Below are positions 53,045-62,535 of a stretch of 64,000 bases of DNA, piece by piece. Each line of letters begins with the position of its first letter. The stretch's first letter is position 1. The position numbers and the translations under genes are program-made. Location: positions 46,875-110,874 of the forward strand of contig NZ_JAFKEC010000012.1 of NCBI RefSeq assembly GCF_017848315.1, written 5' to 3'. The notes beneath the pieces were generated by a model. That model was not told the DNA's origin and made no database searches. It worked only from the letters and a program-made list of their open reading frames with translations. This DNA comes from Pseudomonas palmensis (GTDB lineage: Bacteria; Pseudomonadota; Gammaproteobacteria; Pseudomonadales; Pseudomonadaceae).

Positions 53045-54163
53045 CTAGCTCCCACGTGTTGTTTCGTTTCCACGTGGCCGGTTCTCCCGTCCACTCCAGA
53101 TATGACGCTCAATACACACGACCCCATCAAACAGCAAACGCGCCGTCCTCACCAAGCCGCACCCCTTGATCACCCCATGTTCCAAGCTGATTTCCACCGT
53201 AAATTCACCACTCGGATGTTCCACCGCCAAACGGTGAATATCACCGCCGGACGTGCTGGCGAGGGGCTGGGCAATCGATCCTTCGATCAGGCAGGCAGTG
53301 GCGACACTCACCGCGCCAAACACCCCAATGGACGCATGGCAGCGGTGCGGGATGAACGAGCGCGTATTGATGGTGCCGCCGTTGCGCGGTGCCGACAGCA
53401 GGCACATCTTCGGGACATTGCGCTGGCTGACATCGCCCAGGTTCATGCGTGGGCCCAGTTGCAGGCGGATGGCTTCCAGGCGCGTTTTCAGTGCGCTGTC
53501 TGCCTCCAGCATTTCGCAGGGCTCGTAGCCGCTCACGCCAAGGTCTTCGGCACGCAGCAGCACCACCGGCATGCCGTTGTCGATGCAGGTGACGTCCACG
53601 CCGTCGACACGGTCACGGCTGTTGCCGGTGGGCAGCAGCATGCCGCAGCTGGCGCCAGCCACGTCGGCGAAGGTCACCACCAGCGCCGCCGCACGGCCCG
53701 GCACCCCATCGATGCGGGTATCGCCGGCATAGTCCACTTGGCCATCGATGGTCGGCACCTGGGCGACGGCGATCTGCCCGGTGTTCTCCATGAAGATGCG
53801 CACCGGCGTGCTCGAGCCGCTGGCGGCCACCAGGCCGCGCTCGATGGCGAACGGTCCTACGCCGGCCAGAATGTTGCCGCAGTTCTGCCCATAGTCCACC
53901 CGCGCCTCGTCTACCACCACCTGAGCGAACAGGTAGTCGACGTCGGCATCATCGCGCTGTGAGGCGCGGATCATGGCGACCTTGCTGGTGAGCGAGTCGG
54001 CGCCGCCGATGCCGTCGATCTGCCGGGCATCGGGCGAGCCCATTACCGCCAGCAACACGCGGTCACGCAGCGGCCCGGGTGCGGGCAGGTCGGCGTCCAG
54101 GAAGTACGCGCCCTTGGAAGTGCCGCCGCGCATCAGCAGGCAAGGTATGCGGGTCTGGCCCAT
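53045..54163 (-). CDS. galD: 4-oxalomesaconate tautomerase
   Basis: This 372-residue PrpF-fold isomerase converts the keto product of gallate ring cleavage to the enol form used by GalB. Characteristic segments are RIPCLLMRGGTSKGAYFLDADLPAPG, GSPDARQIDGIGGADSLTSKVA, QNCGNILAGVGPFA and HPSGEFTVEISLEHG. It is the last gene of the minus-strand galB-galC-galD operon and lies two bases after galC. It is about ten residues longer than the size I recall for the P. putida enzyme. The final residues (RENRPRGNETTRGS) look unlike the family and may come from a rearranged downstream junction. Confidence 0.88.
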   Translation of the reverse strand: MGQTRIPCLLMRGGTSKGAYFLDADLPAPGPLRDRVLLAVMGSPDARQIDGIGGADSLTSKVAMIRASQRDDADVDYLFAQVVVDEARVDYGQNCGNILAGVGPFAIERGLVAASGSSTPVRIFMENTGQIAVAQVPTIDGQVDYAGDTRIDGVPGRAAALVVTFADVAGASCGMLLPTGNSRDRVDGVDVTCIDNGMPVVLLRAEDLGVSGYEPCEMLEADSALKTRLEAIRLQLGPRMNLGDVSQRNVPKMCLLSAPRNGGTINTRSFIPHRCHASIGVFGAVSVATACLIEGSIAQPLASTSGGDIHRLAVEHPSGEFTVEISLEHGVIKGCGLVRTARLLFDGVVCIERHIWSGRENRPRGNETTRGS

Positions 54164-54165
54164 GC

Positions 54166-54882
54166 TCAGTCGTCCAGGTCGCTGAGGTGGTCGACATAGC
54201 GCAATCCCTTGGCCGCCAGGCGCGGACGCATCTCGTAGATATCCAGGCCCAGCTCGCCAGCGGCCAGGCGCAGGCGCTTGCGCTCTTCCAGTTCTGCGCG
54301 CTGGGTGGCGGCGTCGAGTACCGCCTCGGCTTCGTCATGGCGTACCACAACGACACCGTCATCGTCGGCGACCACGATGTCACCGGCATTGACGAGCTGC
54401 CCGGCACACAGCAAGGGCAGGTTCACCGAGCCCAGCACCTCTTTCACCGTACCCTGGGCGTTGATGGCGCGGGACCACACGGCAAAGCCCATTTCGCGTA
54501 GCGTCTGACTGTCGCGGATGCCGGCGTCGATGACCAGGCCGCGCACGCCGCGAGCCTTGAGAGAGGTGGCCAACAGGTCGCCGAAGTAGCCATCGCTGCA
54601 AGGCGAGCTGGGCGCGACCACCAGTATGTCGCCAGGGCGGCACTGCTCCGCGGCGACATGGAACATCCAGTTGTCGCCAGGGGCCACCAGGACGGTTACT
54701 GCGCTGCCGGCCACCGCCACACCTTGCTGGATTGGGCGCACGCCGGTATTCAGCAGGCCCTTGCGAGCCTGGGCCTCATGCACCGTGGCCACACCGAGCC
54801 GGCCCAGGGCATCGACCACATGGGCATCGACGCGAGGAATGTTGCGGACCACGATGCCTGTCTTGCCGATCAGCCCGCTCAT
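54166..54882 (-). CDS. galC: 4-carboxy-4-hydroxy-2-oxoadipate aldolase
   Basis: This 238-residue RraA-fold class II aldolase splits 4-carboxy-4-hydroxy-2-oxoadipate to pyruvate and oxaloacetate, the last step of gallate breakdown. The metal-binding and substrate residues lie in [47 protein letters not shown], with the GDLLA, R and D pattern of HMG/CHA aldolases. Its start overlaps the galB stop by four bases. It appears complete. Confidence 0.9.
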   Translation of the reverse strand: MSGLIGKTGIVVRNIPRVDAHVVDALGRLGVATVHEAQARKGLLNTGVRPIQQGVAVAGSAVTVLVAPGDNWMFHVAAEQCRPGDILVVAPSSPCSDGYFGDLLATSLKARGVRGLVIDAGIRDSQTLREMGFAVWSRAINAQGTVKEVLGSVNLPLLCAGQLVNAGDIVVADDDGVVVVRHDEAEAVLDAATQRAELEERKRLRLAAGELGLDIYEMRPRLAAKGLRYVDHLSDLDD

Positions 54883-55613
54883 GCCAGGTTCTCCGTTACG
54901 CGTGGGAACACGCTACGCAGGCCTTCGGCGTAGACGATGTTGCGTGCGCTGGTGATGCCCACGTTACGCTTGGCCTGCACGCCGCGCTGCAGGGCCACGC
55001 GGGTGTAGTACTCCCAGAGGTGTTCCTGGCCGGCCATGCACTGGATGGCGTCATACTTTTTGTCCCACACCGGGGTGATGTCCAGGAAGGTGTCCGGGCG
55101 CCATTCGCACTGCTCGGGCTGGTGCGGCTCAAAGGCGTACACGGGCGGTGCGCCAACGATCTGCTCGCCCGGCTTGTAGCCTTCGGCCTGGGCGATGATG
55201 CGGGCTTCCTGGGCCAGGTTCATGGCCAGCGGGTGGTCGTAGTTGTAGGGGTCTTTCAGCGAATGGCTGAGGACGAACTCCGGTTGCACCCTACGGTAGA
55301 CGTCGGCCAGGCGGAACAGGGTGTCCTTGTCGGCGCGCATCGGGTAGTCGCCGATATCGAAGAATTCCACGCTGGCGCCGAGGATTTCGGCTGCTGCCAT
55401 GGCTTCCTCACGGCGTGCATCCTTGACCTTGGCTTCGGTCATTTCACCCTTGCGCCACAGCTTGGCAGACTCGCCACGCTCACCGAACGACAGGCAAACC
55501 ACGTGCATGGCATAGCCTTGCTCAGCGTGCAGCGCAATGGCGCCACCGGCACGCCAGACAAAGTCGGCGGAATGTGCACTGACCACCAGGGCGGCTTTTT
55601 GTGGGGTATTCAT
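54879..55613 (-). CDS. galB: 4-oxalomesaconate hydratase
   Basis: This 244-residue PIG-L-family, metal-dependent hydratase adds water to 4-oxalomesaconate to give 4-carboxy-4-hydroxy-2-oxoadipate. It begins [26 protein letters not shown], with the metal-binding AHSAD. It continues with [16 protein letters not shown] and the second histidine region [21 protein letters not shown]. The start at 55613 has AGGAG upstream. It heads the galBCD operon and diverges from galR across 160 bases, where GalR should act. Confidence 0.9.
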   Translation of the reverse strand: MNTPQKAALVVSAHSADFVWRAGGAIALHAEQGYAMHVVCLSFGERGESAKLWRKGEMTEAKVKDARREEAMAAAEILGASVEFFDIGDYPMRADKDTLFRLADVYRRVQPEFVLSHSLKDPYNYDHPLAMNLAQEARIIAQAEGYKPGEQIVGAPPVYAFEPHQPEQCEWRPDTFLDITPVWDKKYDAIQCMAGQEHLWEYYTRVALQRGVQAKRNVGITSARNIVYAEGLRSVFPRVTENLA

Positions 55614-55774
55614 TGTTCGTAGGCTCCTGCAGTGGGGGTTGATGCAGGATGTCATCGGCCTGCGCACGGCACTAATGCGTTCACTTGCAACGGTTATGCG
55701 TTTTATTTATTGCCTGGCAAGCGAGGTATGGGCATAGTCGCCCCAGTCACGAGCCGGGCGCCGGGGGAAACCAT

Positions 55775-56968
55775 ATGATCGACGTCGAACTGCCCAACCT
55801 GATGCAAGTACGTGCGTTCATCGGGGTCGCCGAGTTGGGCAGCGTTTCGCGGGCAACGCAGGTGTTGTTCCGGGCGCAGTCCGTGGTCACCCGCGCCATC
55901 GCCGAGCTGGAGGCGCGGTTCGCTGTTCCGCTGTTCGAGCGCCATGCCAATGGCATGCGCCTGACCGACTATGGCGAGTGCCTGCTGCCGCGTGCGCAGC
56001 GCGTGCTGGCGGAACTGGACGGTGTGCCGGGGTTGCTGGGCACCGCGCAGGGCGAGCCCCTGTATCTGTTTCAGGCGCGGCGGCTGCAGGTGTTCGTGAA
56101 ACTCTGTGAAACACGGCACATGCAAACCGTGGCGCGGCACTTCGGCCTTAGCCAGCCGGCCGTCAGTGCTGCGTTGAAAGTGCTCGAAGGCGGGTGCGGG
56201 CAGCCCTTGTTCGTGCGCACGTCGCGCGGCCTGCAGCCCACTGTGGCCAGCCGGGACATTCTTTTCCCCATCCGCCGGGCGCTGAACGAGTTGCGCCACA
56301 TGGACAGTGACCTGAGTGCGATGCAAGGCACCCTGCGCGGGGTGGTGCATGTCGGCGCGTTGCCGTTGGGCCGCTCGCGCATTCTGCCGGAGGCCATTTT
56401 GCGTTTTACCGCCCAGCATCCACAGGTCCGGGTGGTGACCAACGAAAGCCCGTTCGACCTGCTGGCAACCGAATTGCGGGTAGGGGATGTGGACTTCGTG
56501 CTGGGCGCCTTGCGGCCTCACGACTATGCCAGCGACCTGGTGGGCGAGCCGCTCATCGACGAGGAAATGGTGCTGCTGGCCCGCCGCGGGCACCCGTTGT
56601 TGCACACACACCTGACGCTCAAGGGCGTGCACCAGGCGCGCTGGGTGTTGCCGCGGGCCGGCTCGCCGGCCCGCTGGCTGCTCGACAACTGCTTCGCCGC
56701 CGCTGGTTTGGCTGCGCCGTGGCCGGTGGTGGAAAGCGCTGATCTGGCGGTTATCCGTGGCCTGCTGGTGCGTTCAGACATGCTGGCGGCGGTGTCTGCG
56801 CACCAGTTGGCGTACGAGATTGCCAGCGGCGAGCTGCAACGCCTGCCGCTGGCACTGCCCGGTACTGCCCGCGCAATCGGCCTCATGCAGCGCAGTGGCT
56901 GCCTGCAGTCACCGGCGGCGGTCGCGCTGATGGCTTGTATCCGCCAGGTGATCACCGAGCAGGCATGA
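55775..56968 (+). CDS. galR: LysR-family gallate regulator with two HTH segments
   Basis: This 397-residue activator of the gal genes is about 100 residues longer than ordinary LysR proteins because it has two winged-helix-like segments. The first (about 10-67) has LMQVRAFIGVAELGSVSRATQVLFRAQSVVTRAIAELEARFAVPLFERHANGMRLT. The second (about 103-160) has RLQVFVKLCETRHMQTVARHFGLSQPAVSAALKVLEGG, then PLFVRTSRGLQPT. A normal effector domain follows, ending near the C-terminus. It is divergent from galB and convergent with galP. The sequence shows no disruption. It is named for the gallate cluster, not for the galactose repressor. Confidence 0.87.
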   Translation: MIDVELPNLMQVRAFIGVAELGSVSRATQVLFRAQSVVTRAIAELEARFAVPLFERHANGMRLTDYGECLLPRAQRVLAELDGVPGLLGTAQGEPLYLFQARRLQVFVKLCETRHMQTVARHFGLSQPAVSAALKVLEGGCGQPLFVRTSRGLQPTVASRDILFPIRRALNELRHMDSDLSAMQGTLRGVVHVGALPLGRSRILPEAILRFTAQHPQVRVVTNESPFDLLATELRVGDVDFVLGALRPHDYASDLVGEPLIDEEMVLLARRGHPLLHTHLTLKGVHQARWVLPRAGSPARWLLDNCFAAAGLAAPWPVVESADLAVIRGLLVRSDMLAAVSAHQLAYEIASGELQRLPLALPGTARAIGLMQRSGCLQSPAAVALMACIRQVITEQA

Positions 56969-56982
56969 GCCCGGCAGGTGCT

Positions 56983-58230
56983 TTACAGCAGGCTCAGCGG
57001 GTAGCTGACGATCAGCCGGTTCTCGTCGAAACTGTTGGTGCTGCCCCAGTCCCGGCGCTGGCTTGAGTTGCGCCACTTGAGGTTAAGGGCCTTGAACGGC
57101 CCGGACTGGATCACATAGGCCAGTTCGCTTTCGCGGCCCCACTCGGTGCCGTCCTGGGTGCTGGCGTTGTGCACGTTGTCACCGTGGATATAGCGGTTCA
57201 TCAGGGTCAGGCCGGGTATGCCGAGCACCACGAAGTTGAAGTCGTGGCGCACCTGCCAGGAGCGTTCCCGGGCGCTTTCGTAGCTTGAACCGAAGGCGTC
57301 GTTGGCCAGCGTGCCGCCGCTGGCGCCGTTGACCCGGAACCATTCATCATCGCCCATGACCTTCTGCAAGCCGACGTAGAACGTGTTGCCACCCAGCTTC
57401 GCCGAGAACAGGCCCGAAGCGGTGCGGTTGTCCAGTTCACCTGCCTTGGCACCGCCGTCGTCCTTGCCCCAGAAGTAGCCCAGGTTGGCGCCCAGTACCC
57501 AGTTGCCCAGCGGCTGTTGATGCTGCACCTGGAAGTAGCGTTGCTGGTAGATGTCTTCCAGCTGGGCGTACCAGGCGCCGACCAAGGTGCGCTCCTGGTT
57601 GAAGCGGTATTCGCCACCGGCGAAATTGAAACGGTCCGAGGTGTACGCGGTGCGGGTGAACAGGCTCATGTCCTGCATGCTGGCGTCGTTGCGCGTGCTG
57701 TTCTGGCGGAACTGGCCGCCATACAGGCTCAGGCCGGCCAGCTCGTTGGAGGTGACCTGGGCGCCCTGCAAGGTTTGTGGCAGCGAGCGGCCGTCATCGG
57801 CGCGCAGGATGGGCAGGGCGGGCGACCATTCACCGACCTTCAGTTCGGTCTTGGAGACCCGCATCTTGCCCGCCAGCGCTGTACGGCCAAAGTCGTCCGC
57901 CGGGCGCCCGTCGTCGTGAACAGGTAGCAATTGCGTGCCGGCGGTGCCCTTGCCGCCATCGAGTTTGATGCTGTAAAGCCCCAGCACGTCGACGCCGAAC
58001 CCGATCACGCCGGGGGTGAAGCCGGACTTGAAGTCGAGGATGAAACTTTGTGTCCATTCCGCGGCCTTGCCTTGGTTTGTCGTGCCCATGTAGTCGCGGT
58101 TCATGTAGAAGTTACGCAGTGTCAGCGTTGCCTTGGCGTCGTCGATGAAGCCTTCGGCCGAGGCTTGCAGGGGTAGGCTGGCTGCCAGTGCAAACGTGGG
58201 GACGAGCGGGTACAGGGTGCGGCATTTCAT
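56983..58230 (-). CDS. galP: OprD-family porin for gallate uptake
   Basis: This 415-residue outer-membrane porin has a signal peptide at 1-25 (MKCRTLYPLVPTFALAASLPLQASA). Eighteen-strand OprD-type sequence follows: EGFIDDAKATLTLRNFYMNRDY, VIGFGVDVLGLYSIKLDGGKG and the C-terminal NRLIVSYPLSLL ending in a hydrophobic residue. It should let gallate cross the outer membrane. The start at 58230 has GGAG upstream. It lies on the minus strand downstream of galA and galT, in the order known for P. putida gal clusters. Confidence 0.87.
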   Translation of the reverse strand: MKCRTLYPLVPTFALAASLPLQASAEGFIDDAKATLTLRNFYMNRDYMGTTNQGKAAEWTQSFILDFKSGFTPGVIGFGVDVLGLYSIKLDGGKGTAGTQLLPVHDDGRPADDFGRTALAGKMRVSKTELKVGEWSPALPILRADDGRSLPQTLQGAQVTSNELAGLSLYGGQFRQNSTRNDASMQDMSLFTRTAYTSDRFNFAGGEYRFNQERTLVGAWYAQLEDIYQQRYFQVQHQQPLGNWVLGANLGYFWGKDDGGAKAGELDNRTASGLFSAKLGGNTFYVGLQKVMGDDEWFRVNGASGGTLANDAFGSSYESARERSWQVRHDFNFVVLGIPGLTLMNRYIHGDNVHNASTQDGTEWGRESELAYVIQSGPFKALNLKWRNSSQRRDWGSTNSFDENRLIVSYPLSLL

Positions 58231-58450
58231 TATTTTTATTCTCCAGTGATGGGCGAAGCGCTGCCCGCAGCGGCGCATCGGCGCTGGGCAGGTTGAATCA
58301 GGGAGCGGCGGGGGCGGCGCGGCGCGCGCCGTCACACGATCAAGCGGGAGGCAGGGTAAGTCGGGGCATGGGGCGGATTCCGTTTATGGTTTTTGTGGAA
58401 TTCCAAAGGGCCAGGGCGCCGGGGCTCGGCCCCGGAGCGGGCTGCGTCGA

Positions 58451-59713
58451 TCAGCTGGACGCCTTGCCGGCCACAGAGTAGCGAACCTGCTGGTTACGGG
58501 TCTTCATGAAGTCTTCGATGCTCTGCCCGCGCATGGCGGCGTAGATGTCCAGGTTGGACACGCCCAGCACTGCGCCGAGTTTTTCCAGCACGAAGAAGAT
58601 CACCCCGTAGTGGATCAGCCCGCGCCAGTCGCGGCGGCGCAGCAGGTCGCTTTCCTCTTCACTCAGGCCTGCCTCGCGGTACAGCGCTTCGGGCTCGCTC
58701 AGGAAGCGCTGGCGCCACTGCGGCTCGATCATGCGGTGCAGGAACTTGTTCAGGCGGTAGCCTTTGGCACTGCGCTCAAGGGTGTAGGGGTAGGTGCCTT
58801 CGAGCTGCTGTGCCCCCGCCAGCTGATGCTGCATGTGCTGGCGGTGACGTTCGTTGACCGGTGCCGGCAGTGCCTGGTCGCGGTTTTCCAGCAGCAGGGT
58901 GGCGATGCCGGTCATCGACGGCAGGTAGTAGCTCTGGTGCTTGCGCTCGACATTGGCAGACAACGCGGCACGCATGATCAGCCAGGTGATCACCTCGGCG
59001 CCTTCCATGCCGCCGAGCGTGGCGTACTCGGCCAGCGTCATCTCGGTAAGGCGCTGCGGGTCGTTGACCAGCAGGTCGAGGAACTGCGCGTCCCACTCAG
59101 GGTTGTTGAAACCGCAACGCTCGCCATGCACCTGGTGTGATACCCCACCGGTGGCGACGATCGCCACCTTGAGGTCCTCGGGGTAGCTTTCGATGGCGCG
59201 GCGCAACGCCTGGCCCAGCCTGTAGCAGCGCCGCGCCGTGGGGATCGGCAGCTGCAGTACGCCGACCTGCAGCGGCACGATCTGTACAGGCCAGCTTTCA
59301 TCGCAGGGCAGCAGTGCCGACATGGGCGAGAAGAAGCCGTGGTCCAACGGCTTGTCGCGAAAGAAGCTCATGTCGAACTCATCGGCCATCAGGCTCTGGC
59401 CGATGTACCGCGACAGCGCGGCATGGCCGCCTACTGGCGGCAGGTCCCGTGGGTTGCCGCCTTCATCGGCCACTCCGTATTGCTCGTCCACGCCCAGGGT
59501 GAAGGCGCTGTAATGGTCAAAGAAGAACGAGGTGACGTGGTCGTTGAAGATGTAGAACAGCACGTCCGGCTGGCGCTGCTGCAGCCAGCTGCGGATCGGC
59601 TCGAAGCTTTCGAAGATCGGCGCCCAGGCGGCTTCTTCCTGTTTGTCGTGGTCGACGGCGAAGCCGATGGTCGGGGTATGGGAGACGGCCAGGCCACCAA
59701 TGATACGAGCCAT
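58451..59713 (-). CDS. galA: Gallate dioxygenase
   Basis: This 420-residue extradiol dioxygenase opens gallate to 4-oxalomesaconate. The N-terminal 280 residues are LigB-like: HTPTIGFAVDHDKQ with metal-binding His, FYIFNDHVTSFFFDHYSAF and ATGGVSHQVHGERCGFNNPEWD with the catalytic histidines. The last 130 are LigA-like (GYRLNKFLHRMIEPQWRQRFLSEPEALYREAGLSEEESDLLRRRDW). This fusion is the known form of GalA, so the enzyme needs no separate small subunit. It lies just downstream of galT on the minus strand and upstream of galP. Confidence 0.93.
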   Translation of the reverse strand: MARIIGGLAVSHTPTIGFAVDHDKQEEAAWAPIFESFEPIRSWLQQRQPDVLFYIFNDHVTSFFFDHYSAFTLGVDEQYGVADEGGNPRDLPPVGGHAALSRYIGQSLMADEFDMSFFRDKPLDHGFFSPMSALLPCDESWPVQIVPLQVGVLQLPIPTARRCYRLGQALRRAIESYPEDLKVAIVATGGVSHQVHGERCGFNNPEWDAQFLDLLVNDPQRLTEMTLAEYATLGGMEGAEVITWLIMRAALSANVERKHQSYYLPSMTGIATLLLENRDQALPAPVNERHRQHMQHQLAGAQQLEGTYPYTLERSAKGYRLNKFLHRMIEPQWRQRFLSEPEALYREAGLSEEESDLLRRRDWRGLIHYGVIFFVLEKLGAVLGVSNLDIYAAMRGQSIEDFMKTRNQQVRYSVAGKASS

Positions 59714-59734
59714 GCGAAAGTCCTCTGTTACAGG

Positions 59735-61084
59735 TTACGGCGCGGTTACTGCGGGGGTCGTGCGCAGCCGGGCGTGGCCGTTGGCCAGGATCGCCAGGGC
59801 AGCGGCGAATGCCGGCAGGCCGAGGAGGGTGAACAGCAGTGGCAGGCCCAGCCCCAGGCTGAGCACGGCACCACCGATGAGGGAGCCGAAAATGGCCCCG
59901 AAGCGCCCGATACCGAGCATCCAGCTTACGCCGGTGGCGCGGAATTCGGTTGGGTAGTAGCCAGGGGCGAAGGCGTTCAGGCCGGTTTGCGCGCCGCTCA
60001 TGCAGAAGCCGGCAGCCGCCACGCCTACCACCAGCAGGCTCGACTCCAGGCTCAGGGCGCCCAGCGAGACGATGCACAGGCCGCCCAGGGCATAGGCGAT
60101 GGCGATGACCCGGTTGGGGTTGCGCCGGTCCATGATCCAGCCGACCACGATTGCGCCCACTGCGCCGCCGATCTGGAACAGGCCGGTGATGGTGGCGGCG
60201 CGCTCGATGGACAGCCCGCCATCACGCAGCAGGGTCGGCAACCAGCCCATGGTCAGGTAGATCACCAGCAGGCCCATGAAATAGGTCAGCCACAGGGCCA
60301 GCGTGCCAAACCGGTAGCGCTCGCTGAACAGCTGACGGGCCGGTGCCTTGTGCTGCGTGGTCGGTTCGCTGACTATAAAACGGGTGCCAGCAGCGAAGCG
60401 GCCGCCGAGCTTGGCCAAGGCTGCCGCAATCTGGCTGGCCGGTGCCTGGCGCGCGGCGAGGAAGCGAGCGGACTCTGGCAGCAGCCACCACAGCAATGGC
60501 AGCAATGCCAGTGGCAGCAGGCCGCCGGCCAACAGTACCGATTTCCAGCCGTGAAGAGGGATCAGCCAGGCGGACAGAAAGCCGCCCAGCCCCGAGCCCA
60601 TGTTGAAGCCGGTGAACATGATGGTGATCATCAGCGATCGGTTGCGTGTGGGCAGGTATTCGGCGAGCAGGGTGGTGCAGTTGGGCATGGCCGCACCCAG
60701 GGCAATACCGGTCAGCAGCCGCAACACCGCCAGCTCATAGGGGTTGCGGGCGAAGGCGCAGGCCAGGCTCAGCAGGCTGAAGCCGCTGACCGCGATCAGC
60801 AGCACTTTCTTGCGGCCCAACCGGTCGGCGTAGGGGCCGGCGGTCAGTGCGCCGATGGCAAGGCCGACCATGCCGGCACTCATCACAGGGCCAAAGGCGG
60901 CGCGCGACAGCCCCCAGTCCTGCATTAGCGAAGGTGCGATAAAACCCATGACGGCGACATCGAAGCCATCGAATAGCACGATCAGGAAGCACAGCGACAG
61001 GATCAACCACTGATAGGCAGCAATGGGGCGGTTGTCGATCCAGTCTTTTACATCGATGGGAGCATCGACAGGAGGCTTGAGCAT
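59735..61084 (-). CDS. galT: Gallate MFS transporter (AAHS family)
   Basis: This 449-residue, twelve-helix major-facilitator transporter belongs to the aromatic acid:proton symporter group. It has the N-terminal CFLIVLFDGFDVAVMGFIAPSL, where the DGFD motif carries the conserved aspartate, and GALTAGPYADRLGRKKVLL, the loop 2-3 signature. It would import gallate. It is the first gene of the minus-strand galT-galA-galP group, with galA starting 21 bases downstream. Confidence 0.92.
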   Translation of the reverse strand: MLKPPVDAPIDVKDWIDNRPIAAYQWLILSLCFLIVLFDGFDVAVMGFIAPSLMQDWGLSRAAFGPVMSAGMVGLAIGALTAGPYADRLGRKKVLLIAVSGFSLLSLACAFARNPYELAVLRLLTGIALGAAMPNCTTLLAEYLPTRNRSLMITIMFTGFNMGSGLGGFLSAWLIPLHGWKSVLLAGGLLPLALLPLLWWLLPESARFLAARQAPASQIAAALAKLGGRFAAGTRFIVSEPTTQHKAPARQLFSERYRFGTLALWLTYFMGLLVIYLTMGWLPTLLRDGGLSIERAATITGLFQIGGAVGAIVVGWIMDRRNPNRVIAIAYALGGLCIVSLGALSLESSLLVVGVAAAGFCMSGAQTGLNAFAPGYYPTEFRATGVSWMLGIGRFGAIFGSLIGGAVLSLGLGLPLLFTLLGLPAFAAALAILANGHARLRTTPAVTAP

Positions 61085-61553
61085 GGGTAGTCACCTTTGT
61101 TTTTGTATTGGTGTGAATTCCGTCTGGTTTCCGTAAGGCTTCGAAAGCGGTACGGCCCAGCAGAAATCACCCCGCCGGACTTCGGCGTGACGGCGACTGT
61201 AATCCTCCAGTTCAGGAAGCGCTTGCGGGATTTTCTTAAGCAGGTATCGAAATTATTTATTGGGGTAGCTGCGGTATCCACCTGAGTTTGGAGGAAATCT
61301 CTTCAACGACATCTCCTAAGTCGGAAAAGAGCAACGAGTGGCCTGACCAGATAATGCAGTAAGGTGATTTGATAAATTCAGCACCGGGTATATGGTGAGT
61401 GCTCAAACAGCTTTCTCCTCACCCCCTCTCACGAAAAGCATGTTCCGGAGTCGTAACAACCCAGCCGAATCCCGATGATCAATGGTCTACAAGAGCGTTT
61501 GGACGTCTTCGTCTTTTCAACGATTGCCTGATTTTGTGCGCTTGACCTGCAAT
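61085..61553. other. Interval upstream of galT
   Basis: This must contain the galT promoter on the minus strand, but I could not assign it. No gene or repeat is visible. The LysR gene ends at its right border. Confidence 0.35.
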
Positions 61554-62444
61554 TTACGCGCGGCGAGAGGCCACCTCCAAGTGCTGTTTTAACTCATCAA
61601 CCACTCGGCTAGCTCTGGAAGACAGAGGCCACTCCGATCTACAGATGAGCCAGAGCGTATCTACGACAGGATTTCCGCACTCCACTACCTGCAATGCCTC
61701 CTGCCTGTGGAACGCTTGTTTGGCAAACCTGGGAAGCACGGTGAAACCAAGGCCTCGTGATACAGGCTCCAGTATCAGATTAACCTGATTGCTGAAACCT
61801 CGCATTTGAATCTCGCGAATACTTGGGGAACCTGGATACTTGCGGCTGAGCAGGCGCGTTGCCATTCCGATTCCGTCCGGATGATTGATGAAGCCAAGTT
61901 CTACCAGTGTCTCGTACCCCGCGTACCGTGTTGCAGCGGGCAAAATTAATTCCAAGGGCTCTTCAGCAAACTTCTCCGCTTTGATCCTGTCGTTGTCCGG
62001 CTTGTATGTAAGGAGACCTATCTCGAAACGGTTGCTCAGCACTGCTTCAAGAACCTCTGTGTCGGGAGCGAATCTGTGGCGAACGGTGATGCCCGGATGA
62101 GCTTGTTGGTAGTCGAGCAGTAGCGGATAGAGGGCGAGCCCAATGCTTCCTGGGGTTACAAAGCTTACATCTCCCACGTCGAGTGCAGACGCGCGCAGTC
62201 GGGCATCAAGTGCGCGTCCCGCACGCTCCATTTCCCGGTTGTAGTCCAGCAAAGCGCTGCCTATCGGCGTCAGTTCCACGTGACGATGATGTCGAAGGAA
62301 TAGGGTACCGAACTGTTGTTCAAGATTACGGATGTGCTGACTCACAGCAGCCTGGGTAAGGCCCAGATACTCGGCGGTGCGTGTGAAGTTACCGAGCTCT
62401 GCGAGCACCGCGAAAGATTTCAACCACTGAGGATTAATCATCAT
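61554..62444 (-). CDS. LysR-family regulator
   Basis: This 296-residue regulator has an N-terminal HTH (PQWLKSFAVLAELGNFTRTAEYLGLTQAAVSQHIRNLEQQFGTLFLRHHRHVELT) and a complete effector domain (LYPLLLDYQQAHPGITVRHRF). It diverges from the VOC and dehydrogenase pair, which it probably controls. A TTATCA-N3-TGATAA palindrome lies directly between. The start is either of two adjacent ATG codons at 62444 and 62441. Confidence 0.88.
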   Translation of the reverse strand: MMINPQWLKSFAVLAELGNFTRTAEYLGLTQAAVSQHIRNLEQQFGTLFLRHHRHVELTPIGSALLDYNREMERAGRALDARLRASALDVGDVSFVTPGSIGLALYPLLLDYQQAHPGITVRHRFAPDTEVLEAVLSNRFEIGLLTYKPDNDRIKAEKFAEEPLELILPAATRYAGYETLVELGFINHPDGIGMATRLLSRKYPGSPSIREIQMRGFSNQVNLILEPVSRGLGFTVLPRFAKQAFHRQEALQVVECGNPVVDTLWLICRSEWPLSSRASRVVDELKQHLEVASRRA

Positions 62445-62450
62445 AAATTC

Positions 62451-62465
62451 TTATCATAGTGATAA
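62451..62465. promoter_or_regulatory. Palindromic LysR-type site
   Basis: TTATCA (62451-62456) and TGATAA (62460-62465) are perfect inverted arms around a three-base centre. The site lies seven bases upstream of the LysR start and about 70 upstream of the VOC gene, in the divergent promoter region. Confidence 0.55.
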
Positions 62466-62535
62466 CGCATGCATGATTTCCATTATACGTCGAGACGGTT
62501 AGGGTTGGTGAAAACCAATTTAGGATCTCACCGTC

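Noticed and set aside
52982..53962. A 326-residue plus-strand frame across galD
   Set aside because: It is antisense to a clear PrpF-family enzyme, and its product has no recognisable fold pattern.
59339..60928. A 529-residue open frame antisense to galA and galT
   Set aside because: It is the GC-rich reverse frame of two well-supported genes. The protein is low-complexity (glutamine- and glycine-rich) and has no domain signature.
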